The notes under the pieces were generated by a model that saw only the letters and a program-made list of their open reading frames with translations, had not been told where the DNA came from and did no database searches. This document shows positions 1 to 6,806 of a stretch of 6,876 nt of DNA, one piece after another. The stretch lies in contig JANQKO010000112.1 in the NCBI GenBank assembly GCA_028281075.1, forward strand, positions 1-6,876, in the 5' to 3' direction. The translations under genes and the position numbers were made by a program. This DNA comes from Alphaproteobacteria bacterium. GTDB taxonomy: Bacteria; Pseudomonadota; Alphaproteobacteria; GCA-2731375. Position 1 is the stretch's first letter. Each line of letters begins with the position of its first letter.

Positions 1-545
1 TGGGTGCCTTCCTGATCCAGGGCATCACGCTGGGGCCGGTGGTGTTCCAGGACAACCCGATCGAGATCTATGCGATCTTCACCGCCCTGCTGATCGCCAA
101 CTTCTTCAACCTGATCCTCGGCCACGGCCTGATCCGCATGGCGCGCCGCGTCGTCGCCGTGCCCAAGCGGCTGCTGTTCCCGGCCGTGCTGGTGATCGCG
201 TCGGCCGGCGCCTACGCGCTGCGCGGCTCGGTCTTCGACATCCAGCTTGTGTTCCTGTTCGGCCTGCTGGGCTACGCCATGGGCAAGCTGGCGATCCCCA
301 CCGTGCCGCTGCTGATCGGCTTCATCCTGATGCCGATCCTGGAGGAGAATTTCCGCATCACGCTGCTGCTGGCCTCGTCGCACGACCTCAATCTCGGCTT
401 CGTCCTGCAGCGGCCGGCGTTTCTCAGCCTGCTGGCGATCATGGGCCTGGCCGGGTTCCTGCTGATCCGCCGCCGGCGCGCCTTCCGCGCGGCCGGCGCG
501 CCGGCGCCCGCGGCCCGGGCGCGAACCGAAAGGGCAGAGCCATGA
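1..545 (+). CDS. tctA: Tripartite tricarboxylate transporter permease, TctA family (C-terminal part, cut by left edge)
   Basis: This is the large membrane subunit of a TTT-type secondary transporter, which works in the inner membrane with a small TctB subunit and a periplasmic TctC binding protein. The reading frame is open from base 3, and 180 codons remain of a family usually near 500 residues. The visible start resembles the TctA region around ITLGPVVFQDNP (residues 8-19 of the fragment). Hydrophobic segments lie at about 21-45, 58-72, 80-110 and 138-155. The segment GYAMGKLAIPTVPLLIGFIL (90-109) followed by PILEENFR (111-118) and a late RP (137-138) is the characteristic TctA C-terminal signature. 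The end is a short Arg/Ala/Pro-rich tail, probably cytoplasmic. Its stop overlaps the start of the aminotransferase gene by 4 bp, which suggests co-translation. The substrate cannot be told without the binding protein, which would lie outside the window if it is linked. Confidence 0.9.
   Translation, partial: GAFLIQGITLGPVVFQDNPIEIYAIFTALLIANFFNLILGHGLIRMARRVVAVPKRLLFPAVLVIASAGAYALRGSVFDIQLVFLFGLLGYAMGKLAIPTVPLLIGFILMPILEENFRITLLLASSHDLNLGFVLQRPAFLSLLAIMGLAGFLLIRRRRAFRAAGAPAPAARARTERAEP
529..534 (+). promoter_or_regulatory. Ribosome binding site of the aminotransferase gene
   Basis: AAAGGG lies inside the last codons of the transporter gene, 7 bases before the ATG at 542. It supports that start over the later in-frame ATG at 605, which would remove the conserved N-terminal strand of the aminotransferase. 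Confidence 0.5.
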
Positions 546-1486
546 GCAACGGCGCCGACGACGCGCGCGCGAAGATCAAGACCGTCACGCTGAACGGCGA
601 ACGCATGCCGCTGGCCGACGCCCGGGTCTCGGTGATGGCGCCGGGCCTGACCTACGCGGCCGCCGTATTCGAGGGCATCCGCGCCTACCGGAACGCCGCG
701 GCCGACCAGCTCTGGCTGTTCCGCCTGGACGACCATATCAGGCGGTTCGTCAATTCCATGCGCCTGCTGCGCTTCGACGACCCGCCGTCCTTCGACACCG
801 TGCGCCGCCAGGTCATCGACGATGTCGCCGCCAACGGCTATCGCGAAGACGTCTACGTGCGCCTGCAGGCCTATATCGACGACTGGGGCGACATGACGGC
901 GACCGGCCCGGTCGGCATGGCGATCGTCTCGCGCCCGCGGCCGCGCGTGCCGGCCTTCGAGACCGGCCGCGACTTCGGGATCAGCGCCTGGCGGCGGCTG
1001 GCCGACAATGCCAGCCCGCCCCGCGTGAAGGCGACGGCGAACTACCTGAACGGCCGCCTCGCCGGCCTCGACGCCAAGGCCGCCGGCTATGGCGGCGCCA
1101 TCCTGCTGACCGAGCGCGGCACGGTCAGCGAGGGGCCCGGCGGCTGCATCTTCATCGTCCGCGACGGGGTGCTGATCACGCCCAGCGTCACCAGCGGCAT
1201 CCTGGAGAGCGTCACCCGCGACACCCTGATCCGGCTGGCCGGCGCCGACGGGCAAGCCTGCGTCGAGCGCGAGATCGACCGCACCGAGCTCTACATCGCC
1301 GACGAGGCGTTCTATTGCGGCACCGGCCAGGAAGTCGTGCCGATGCTGAGCGTCGACCGGCTGCCGGTCGGCGACGGCCGTCCGGGCCCGATCACCCGGC
1401 GGCTGCAGGCGCTTTACGACGACACCGTGCGCGGCCATACCGACGACCACGCGGACTGGCGCACGGCCGTTCACGAAACCAATTAG
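542..1486 (+). CDS. Class IV PLP-dependent aminotransferase, branched-chain aminotransferase-like
   Basis: It is predicted to move an amino group between an amino acid and a 2-oxo acid, using pyridoxal phosphate in the cytoplasm. At 314 residues it has the usual class IV (fold type IV) length. Visible family features are the strand LNGERMPLADARVSV (17-31), VFEGIRAY (42-49), the DDHIRRFVNSM helix (63-73), the probable Schiff-base lysine K163 in RVKATANYLN, E197 in VSEGPGG (the glutamate near the PLP ring), the phosphate-loop region TSGILESVTRDTL (217-229) and CGTGQEVVPM (259-268). The FEGIRAY block is closer to branched-chain (IlvE) than to D-alanine aminotransferases. The position usually held by Asn in EGxxxN is Cys202 here. 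The start at 542 overlaps the upstream stop (ATGA), and 12 bp separate its TAG from hyuB. In this setting a catabolic role on an amino acid released by the hydantoinase-like enzyme is plausible. Ordinary branched-chain amino acid metabolism or a D-amino acid substrate remain alternatives. Confidence 0.9.
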   Translation: MSNGADDARAKIKTVTLNGERMPLADARVSVMAPGLTYAAAVFEGIRAYRNAAADQLWLFRLDDHIRRFVNSMRLLRFDDPPSFDTVRRQVIDDVAANGYREDVYVRLQAYIDDWGDMTATGPVGMAIVSRPRPRVPAFETGRDFGISAWRRLADNASPPRVKATANYLNGRLAGLDAKAAGYGGAILLTERGTVSEGPGGCIFIVRDGVLITPSVTSGILESVTRDTLIRLAGADGQACVEREIDRTELYIADEAFYCGTGQEVVPMLSVDRLPVGDGRPGPITRRLQALYDDTVRGHTDDHADWRTAVHETN

Positions 1487-1487
1487 C

Positions 1488-1492
1488 GGGAG
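1488..1492 (+). promoter_or_regulatory. Ribosome binding site of hyuB
   Basis: GGGAG sits 6 bases before the ATG at 1499, in the only true intergenic gap of the gene cluster (12 bp, 1487-1498). It makes hyuB the one gene here with an independent, well-spaced Shine-Dalgarno site outside an upstream coding region. Confidence 0.55.
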
Positions 1493-1498
1493 CGACGA

Positions 1499-3115
1499 AT
1501 GACGGATATCAGCCCGGTCCGGCTGGGCCTGATCTGGCAGCGGCTGAACGGCATGATCGACGAGGTGGCCGAGAGCTTCATCCGCACCTCGTTCTCCTCC
1601 GTGGTGCGCGAGAACTCGGACATGGCCTTCAGCCTGCTGGACCGACAGGGCCGGCAGTTCATCCAGACCCGGCGCAGCATTCCGTCCTTCATCGGCACGC
1701 TGCCGCGCACGCTGCGGGCGATCCTCGAGGTCTATCCGGAGGACACGCTGCAACCGGGCGACGTGCTGATCTCGAACGATTCCTGGCTCGGCACCGGTCA
1801 CCTGAACGACATCACCATGGTGCACCCGATCTTCCGCCACGGCCGCATCGTCGCCTTCGCCGGCAGCACGGCGCACACCGTCGACATCGGCGGCGCGCCC
1901 TCGCCGACGGCCAAGGACTGCTACGAGGAAGGCCTGTGCATCCCGGTCTGCAGAATCGTCGAGGCCGGCGTCGAGAACCGCACCGTCGTCGCCTTCCTGC
2001 AGGAGAACCTGCGCGAGCCGGACGAGACCTTGGGCGACATCCGGGCCCAGTTCGCGGCCTACCGCATGGCGACCGAGAAGCTGTTCCAACTGCTCGACGA
2101 CGAGGGCATCGAGGACCTGGACGCGGTGATCGCCGAGATCCTGTCGCGCTCGGAAGCCAGCATGCGCCGGACCATCGCCGACCTGCCCGACGGCGAGTTC
2201 AGCGACGAGATGACCGTCGACGGCTTCGACCATCCGCTGACCGTCAAATGCGCGATCCGCATCGCCGGGGACGAGATCGCGGTCGACTTCGCCGGCACCT
2301 CGCCGCAGATCGACCGGCCGGTGAACTGCGTCATGAACTACACCTACGCGTATGCCTGCTATGCGCTGAAATGCGCGCTCGACCCGACGGCGCCGAACAA
2401 CGACGGCTCGTTCCGGCCGATCACGGTGACGGCGCCGGACGGCTGCCTGCTGAACGCCCGCCGGCCGGCGCCGGTCTGGGGCCGGCACCTGTCGGGCCAC
2501 TACGTGCCGCCGGCGGTGTTCGGCGCGCTGGCCCGGGTGGTGCCGGACCGGGTCGCCGCCGAATCCGGCTCGCCACTGTGGAACGTCTATTTCAAGGGCC
2601 GCAACGAGGCCACCGGCAAGCCGTTCGTGAAGATGTTCTTCATGAACGGCGGCCACGGCGCGCGGCCGAGCAGCGACGGTCCGGGCTGCCTCAGCTTCCC
2701 CAGCAACGTCTCGAACCAGCCGATCGAGCAGTTCGAGAACCAGGTGCCGCTGCTGGTCACCGAAAAGGCCTTCGTGCCCGATACCGGCGGCGCCGGCCGC
2801 TTCCGGGGCGGCCCGGCGCAGCGGCTGTCGTTCAGGTCCGTGGCCGAGAGCCCGATCACCATGACCATCCGGCACGAGCGCATCGTCTATCCGCCGCGCG
2901 GCCTGCTGGGCGGCGGGCCCGGCAGCGCCGGCCGCGACCTGGTCAACGGCGAGGCGATCCCGGCCAAGGCCCAGGTCGCGCTGCGGCCCGGCGACGTCGC
3001 CACCTTCCAGACGCCGGGCGGCGGCGGCATGGGGCCGCCCGCCGACCGGCCGCCGGAACTGGCGGCGGCCGATCGCGCCGCCGGTCTCGTCACATCGGAC
3101 GGCGAGGCGGCATGA
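1499..3115 (+). CDS. hyuB: Hydantoinase B/oxoprolinase family subunit (HyuB-like)
   Basis: This is one subunit of an ATP-dependent enzyme of the N-methylhydantoinase, 5-oxoprolinase, acetophenone/acetone carboxylase superfamily. Together with HyuA it opens cyclic amides or carboxylates ketones in known members. At 538 residues it is full length (family about 520-590) and a single HyuB domain spans nearly all of it. Diagnostic stretches are FSSVVRENSDMAFSLLD (32-48), NDSWLGTGHLNDITMVHP (93-110), HTVDIGG (126-132), EGLCIP (144-149), NGGHGARPSSDGPGCLSFPS (383-402) and TPGGGGMGPP (505-514). H101, D104 and H126 have the spacing of the metal ligands I recall for acetone carboxylase, so a bound divalent metal is likely. 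The stop overlaps hyuA by 4 bp, fitting 1:1 subunit synthesis. No small third subunit like that of acetone carboxylase lies in the window, which mildly favours a hydantoinase/lactamase-type role. The substrate is unknown. Confidence 0.93.
   Translation: MTDISPVRLGLIWQRLNGMIDEVAESFIRTSFSSVVRENSDMAFSLLDRQGRQFIQTRRSIPSFIGTLPRTLRAILEVYPEDTLQPGDVLISNDSWLGTGHLNDITMVHPIFRHGRIVAFAGSTAHTVDIGGAPSPTAKDCYEEGLCIPVCRIVEAGVENRTVVAFLQENLREPDETLGDIRAQFAAYRMATEKLFQLLDDEGIEDLDAVIAEILSRSEASMRRTIADLPDGEFSDEMTVDGFDHPLTVKCAIRIAGDEIAVDFAGTSPQIDRPVNCVMNYTYAYACYALKCALDPTAPNNDGSFRPITVTAPDGCLLNARRPAPVWGRHLSGHYVPPAVFGALARVVPDRVAAESGSPLWNVYFKGRNEATGKPFVKMFFMNGGHGARPSSDGPGCLSFPSNVSNQPIEQFENQVPLLVTEKAFVPDTGGAGRFRGGPAQRLSFRSVAESPITMTIRHERIVYPPRGLLGGGPGSAGRDLVNGEAIPAKAQVALRPGDVATFQTPGGGGMGPPADRPPELAAADRAAGLVTSDGEAA
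3101..3107 (+). promoter_or_regulatory. Weak ribosome binding site of hyuA
   Basis: GGCGAGG lies within the last codons of hyuB, only 4 bases before the hyuA ATG at 3112. The spacing is short, so translation of hyuA probably also depends on ribosomes ending at the overlapping hyuB stop. Confidence 0.3.
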
Positions 3116-5190
3116 GCGACGCGACCTACCGTATCGGCGTCGACATCGGCGGCACCTTCACCGACCTGGTGCTGCTGAACCAGGCCACGGGCGCCCTGCT
3201 GAACGGCAAGGTGCTGACCACGCCCGACGATCCCTCGCGCGCCGTGCTGGACGGCATCCGCGCGCTGCTGCGACAGCATGACGTGCCACCGGCCGCCGTC
3301 GGCAACGTCATCCACGGCACCACCCTGGTCGCCAACGCGCTGATCGAGCGCAAGGGCGTGAAGACGGCGCTGATCACCACATCGGGCTTCCGCGACGTGC
3401 TGGAGATCGGCCGCGAGTGGCGCTACGACCTGTTCGACCTGCAGCTCGAGATGCCGCCACCGCTGGTCTCCCGGCAGAACCGCTTCGAGCTGACGGAACG
3501 CCTGGCGCCAAACGGCGAGGTGATCACGCCGCTCGACGAGGCCGCCGCGGCCGCCCTGGCGCGGCAACTGGCGGACAGCGATATCGCCGCCGTCGCCGTC
3601 GTCTTCCTGCATGCCTTCAAGAACCCGGCGCACGAGCGCCGGGTGAAGGCGGTCTTCGCCGAACACGCGCCCGGCCTGAACGTCTGCCTGTCGAGCGACG
3701 TCAGCCCGGAGATCGGCGAGTACGAACGCAGCTCGACGGCCGTCGCCAATGCCTACGTGCAGCCGCTGTTCCGGCGCTACGTCGCCGACCTCGCCGCCGG
3801 CATCCGGGACCTCGGCATCGCCCGCGACCTGTTCCTGATGCTGTCCGACGGCGGCACCGTGCACCGCAGCGCCGCCGTGGAATACCCGATCCGGCTGGTG
3901 CAGTCGGGCCCGGCCGGCGGCGCCCAGGCCGCCAGCCTCCACGGCCGGCTGGCCGGCGAGAGCGAACTGCTCTGCTTCGACATGGGCGGCACCACGGCCA
4001 AGGCCTGCCTGATCGAGCAGGGCCGGCCGAGCCGCACCACCAGCTTCGAGGTGGCGCGCATGTTCCGCTTCGCCAAGGGCAGCGGCCTGCCGCTGCAGGT
4101 GCCGGTGGTCGACATGATCGAGATCGGCGCCGGCGGCGGCAGCATCGCCCGGCTCGACAGGATGGGCCTGATCCAGGTCGGTCCGGACAGCGCCAGCTCC
4201 GACCCCGGCCCGGCCTGCTACGGCCTCGGCGGCACCGAGCCGACCGTGACCGACGCCGACCTGCTGCTCGGCTATCTCGACGCCGGCAGCTTCCTCGGCG
4301 GCGACATGGCGCTGGACGTCGAGAAGGCCGAGGCCGCGATCCGCGCCCGCATCGCCGAGCCGCTGGGCATTTCCGCCGTCGAGGCGGCCTGGGGCATCCA
4401 CGAGACCGTGACCGAGAACATGGCCCAGGCCGCGACCATCCACGCGCTGGAAAAGGGCCGCAAGGTCGAGGGCTATCGCCTGGTGCCGATCGGCGGTGCC
4501 GGGCCGGTGCACGCCTGCAGCCTGGCGGCGAAGATGGGTATCGGCCGGCTGATCTGTCCGACCGGTGCCGGCGTCGCCTCGGCGCTCGGCCTGCTCGCCT
4601 CGCCGACCGCCTTCGAGTTCGTGCAGGCCGACATGCAGCCGCTGGACGGCCTGGACTTCACCCGGGTCGAGGCCATGGTCCGGGACCTGGCGGCGCGCGG
4701 CCGCGAACTGCTGGCCGCGTCCGACGTCGCCGAGGCCAACATGGCCGCCGAATACAGCGTCCTCATGCGCCATGTCGGCCAGGGCTACGAGGTCGAGGTG
4801 CCGCTGACGCTGGAGACCATCGCCGCCGCCGACGCGGCGACGATCGCCGACCGCTTCGCCCGGGTCTACCACGACCTCTATGGCCGCAACGAGAACATGG
4901 CGCCGGAGGTGATCTCGTGGCGCGTCGTCGTAACCGGCCCGACGCCCGATCTGTCGCTCGACGCATCCACGGCCGGCGCCGGACCGGCCGCCAAAAAGGA
5001 GCGGCAGGTCTATTTCGCCGAGACCGGCGGCTTCACGCCGACGCCGGTGCATGCCCGCGACGGCCTGTCCGCCACCGACACGCTGGCCGGGCCGGCCATC
5101 GTCGAGGAGCGCGAGTCGACACTGGTCGTGCCGCCGGGCTGGACCGTGCGGCCGCATGCCAGCGGCAACCTGATCCTGGACCGGACATGA
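3112..5190 (+). CDS. hyuA: Hydantoinase/oxoprolinase family subunit A, ATP-binding (HyuA-like)
   Basis: This is the ATP-using partner of HyuB in a cytoplasmic heteromeric enzyme. Known relatives phosphorylate the substrate before ring opening or carboxylation. At 692 residues it is complete. The hydantoinase/oxoprolinase N-terminal domain covers about 6-185 with the phosphate-binding VDIGGTFTD (10-18) and HGTT (68-71). The central domain, about 205-495, carries SDGGT (245-249), QSGPAGG (264-270), the second phosphate-type loop FDMGGTTAK (289-297), GAGGGSIA (339-346), SSDPGPACYG (362-371) and GGAGPVH (461-467). A C-terminal domain follows from about 505 to the end. All nucleotide-site motifs look intact, so it should be active. 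The frame is open far upstream, but the start at 3112 is chosen because it places VDIGGTFTD ten residues in and overlaps the hyuB stop as ATGA. Its own stop overlaps the ThDP enzyme start. It could act as N-methylhydantoinase, oxoprolinase, caprolactamase or carboxylase; the sequence alone does not decide. Confidence 0.94.
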   Translation: MSDATYRIGVDIGGTFTDLVLLNQATGALLNGKVLTTPDDPSRAVLDGIRALLRQHDVPPAAVGNVIHGTTLVANALIERKGVKTALITTSGFRDVLEIGREWRYDLFDLQLEMPPPLVSRQNRFELTERLAPNGEVITPLDEAAAAALARQLADSDIAAVAVVFLHAFKNPAHERRVKAVFAEHAPGLNVCLSSDVSPEIGEYERSSTAVANAYVQPLFRRYVADLAAGIRDLGIARDLFLMLSDGGTVHRSAAVEYPIRLVQSGPAGGAQAASLHGRLAGESELLCFDMGGTTAKACLIEQGRPSRTTSFEVARMFRFAKGSGLPLQVPVVDMIEIGAGGGSIARLDRMGLIQVGPDSASSDPGPACYGLGGTEPTVTDADLLLGYLDAGSFLGGDMALDVEKAEAAIRARIAEPLGISAVEAAWGIHETVTENMAQAATIHALEKGRKVEGYRLVPIGGAGPVHACSLAAKMGIGRLICPTGAGVASALGLLASPTAFEFVQADMQPLDGLDFTRVEAMVRDLAARGRELLAASDVAEANMAAEYSVLMRHVGQGYEVEVPLTLETIAAADAATIADRFARVYHDLYGRNENMAPEVISWRVVVTGPTPDLSLDASTAGAGPAAKKERQVYFAETGGFTPTPVHARDGLSATDTLAGPAIVEERESTLVVPPGWTVRPHASGNLILDRT

Positions 5191-6788
5191 CGTCGGCGAC
5201 CGTCGCCGAGGCCCTGGTCGCGGCGTTCAAGCGCCACGGCGTGCGGCGGATGTTCGGCGTGCCGGGCGGCGGCAGCAGCCTGGACCTGATCGCCGCCGCC
5301 GCCGAGCAGGACATCGACTTCGTCCTGGCCCGCCGCGAGGACGCCGCCGTGATGATGGCCGCGGCCACGGCCGAGCTGTCGGGATCGCCGGGCGTGGCGC
5401 TGACCACCAAGGGCCCGGGCACGGCCAGCGCCACCAACGGCGTCGCCTATGCCGCGCTCGACCGGGCGCCGCTGGTCCTGCTGACCGACGGCTTCAATCC
5501 GGCGCAGCAGGCCTATGTCACCCACCAGGTATTCGACCAGAAGGCCCTGCTGCGTCCGGTGACGAAGGCGCATGGCCGGCTCGACGGCGCCGACGCGGCC
5601 GGCGAGATCGCCCGGCTGCTGGCCGCCGCGACGACGCCGCCCCATGGTCCGGTGCATGTCGAGCTGACGGCCGCCGCGGCACGCGCCGCCTGCGCCGCCG
5701 CCGCGCCGGCGGACGACGGCGTGCCCGCGTCCCGGCCGGCCGATCCGACAGCCGCCCGGACGTTGCTGGCCGGCGCCCGCCGGCCGGTCGCCGTCATCGG
5801 CCTGGAAGCGCGCGCGCCGGCCGCGGCGCGGGCCGTCGCGGCGCTGGTCGACGAGCTCGGCTGTCCGGCGCTGACGACCTACAAGGCGAAGGGCGTGATC
5901 GCCGACGATCATCCGCAATATGCCGGCGTCTTCACCGGCGGCCAGGCGGAACGGGCCTGCGTCGACCGCGCCGACCTGATCCTGCTGCTGGGCGCCGATC
6001 CCGTCGAGTTCATCCTGCAGCCCTGGCCCTACGACACGCCCGTCGTCGAGGTCGGCCTGGCACCACGGCCCGTGCATTACGTGACACCGGCCGCCGGCAT
6101 CCATGGCCCGCTCGACGCCGGCGTCGCGGCGCTGCGCGGCGGCAACAGCGGCAGCGACTGGCGCCCGGACGAGATCGCCGACCTGCGGGCCGGCATGACG
6201 GCCGGGCTGGCCTATCCCGGGACCGGCGCGCTCAACCCGCAAAGCGTCGTCGAGATCGCCCAGGCCGAGCTGACCGGCGACCCGCGGGTGACGGTGGACG
6301 CCGGCGCGCACATGATCTCGGCCATGGCCTTCTGGCGGGCGCGGCGCGCCAACGACATGCTGATCTCGAACGGCCTCGCCACCATGGGCTTCGCCCTGCC
6401 GGCGGCGATCGCCGGCGCGCTGGAAGACCCGGCGCGCGGCGCGCTCGCCTTCACCGGCGACGGCGGCTTCATGATGTGCGCCGGCGAGCTGGCCACGGCC
6501 GCCCAGCACGGCGCCGACATCACGGTCGTGGTGTTCAACGACGGCGCGCTGTCGCTGATCGACATCAAGCAGCAGAGCCGGGGCCTGGAACCGCGCGGCG
6601 TGCGCTGGCCGCGCTCGGATTTCGCCCGCGTCGCCGAGGGCTTCGGCTGCCGGGCCTGGCGGGTCGACAGCGTCGAGGCCTATCGCGCGGCGCTGGCCGG
6701 GGCGAACGAGACCCGCGGGCCGGCGCTGATCGACGTGTGGATCGATCCCGCCGGCTATCGCGAACAGCTCGCCGCCCTGCGCGGCTGA
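5187..6788 (+). CDS. ThDP-dependent enzyme, acetolactate synthase/2-oxo acid decarboxylase-like
   Basis: It is predicted to decarboxylate a 2-oxo acid with thiamine diphosphate and either release the aldehyde or ligate it to a second carbonyl compound. At 533 residues it shows the three-domain layout of the family: a pyrimidine-binding domain about 1-165 with FGVPGGG (23-29), the activating glutamate E51 and KGPGT (75-79); a middle domain about 185-318; and a PP-binding domain about 345-525 with SNGLATMGFALPAAIAG (394-410) and the metal motif G424-D425-G426, then 24 residues, then N451-D452. It is a shade shorter than typical acetohydroxyacid synthases. Where those have a QWQ tryptophan it reads IKQQ (460-463), so classical branched-chain biosynthesis is unlikely. 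No regulatory small subunit is adjacent. The start is set by the 4-bp overlap with hyuA; no good Shine-Dalgarno site precedes it, suggesting coupled translation. Benzoylformate-type decarboxylase, carboligase or lyase activities all remain possible. Confidence 0.88.
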   Translation: MTSATVAEALVAAFKRHGVRRMFGVPGGGSSLDLIAAAAEQDIDFVLARREDAAVMMAAATAELSGSPGVALTTKGPGTASATNGVAYAALDRAPLVLLTDGFNPAQQAYVTHQVFDQKALLRPVTKAHGRLDGADAAGEIARLLAAATTPPHGPVHVELTAAAARAACAAAAPADDGVPASRPADPTAARTLLAGARRPVAVIGLEARAPAAARAVAALVDELGCPALTTYKAKGVIADDHPQYAGVFTGGQAERACVDRADLILLLGADPVEFILQPWPYDTPVVEVGLAPRPVHYVTPAAGIHGPLDAGVAALRGGNSGSDWRPDEIADLRAGMTAGLAYPGTGALNPQSVVEIAQAELTGDPRVTVDAGAHMISAMAFWRARRANDMLISNGLATMGFALPAAIAGALEDPARGALAFTGDGGFMMCAGELATAAQHGADITVVVFNDGALSLIDIKQQSRGLEPRGVRWPRSDFARVAEGFGCRAWRVDSVEAYRAALAGANETRGPALIDVWIDPAGYREQLAALRG

Positions 6789-6806
6789 TCCGGCGGCCGG
6801 CCGGCG

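Noticed and set aside
272..2875. 867-codon open frame on the minus strand opposite the transporter, aminotransferase and hyuB genes
   Set aside because: It spans three well-identified plus-strand genes and its translation is low-complexity Arg/Ala/Gly/His/Asp-rich with no recognisable family; this is typical antisense openness in GC-rich DNA.
1315..3111. Upstream extension of the hyuA frame, which would add about 600 residues
   Set aside because: The extension is Arg/Pro/Ala/Gly-rich, overlaps hyuB in another frame, and HyuA homology begins right after the ATG at 3112.
2887..5157. 756-codon open frame on the minus strand opposite hyuA
   Set aside because: It is the mirror of the strongly conserved hyuA frame, has biased composition, and shows no domain motifs.
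3417..5186. Upstream extension of the ThDP enzyme frame through hyuA
   Set aside because: Same reason: Arg-rich shadow sequence, whereas ThDP family homology begins a few residues after the ATG at 5187.
5010..6509. 499-codon minus-strand open frame opposite the ThDP gene
   Set aside because: Compositionally biased antisense frame; the plus strand carries an intact set of ThDP enzyme motifs over the same bases.
542..6788. Branched-chain amino acid biosynthesis cluster (ilvE plus ilvB)
   Set aside because: No small regulatory subunit, ketol-acid reductoisomerase or dehydratase is present, hyuBA lies between the two genes, and the ThDP enzyme lacks the diagnostic tryptophan.
6794..6803. Palindrome CGGCCGGCCG as an intrinsic terminator
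   Set aside because: The stem leaves no loop and there is no T-run after it on either strand; such palindromes are frequent by chance at this GC content.
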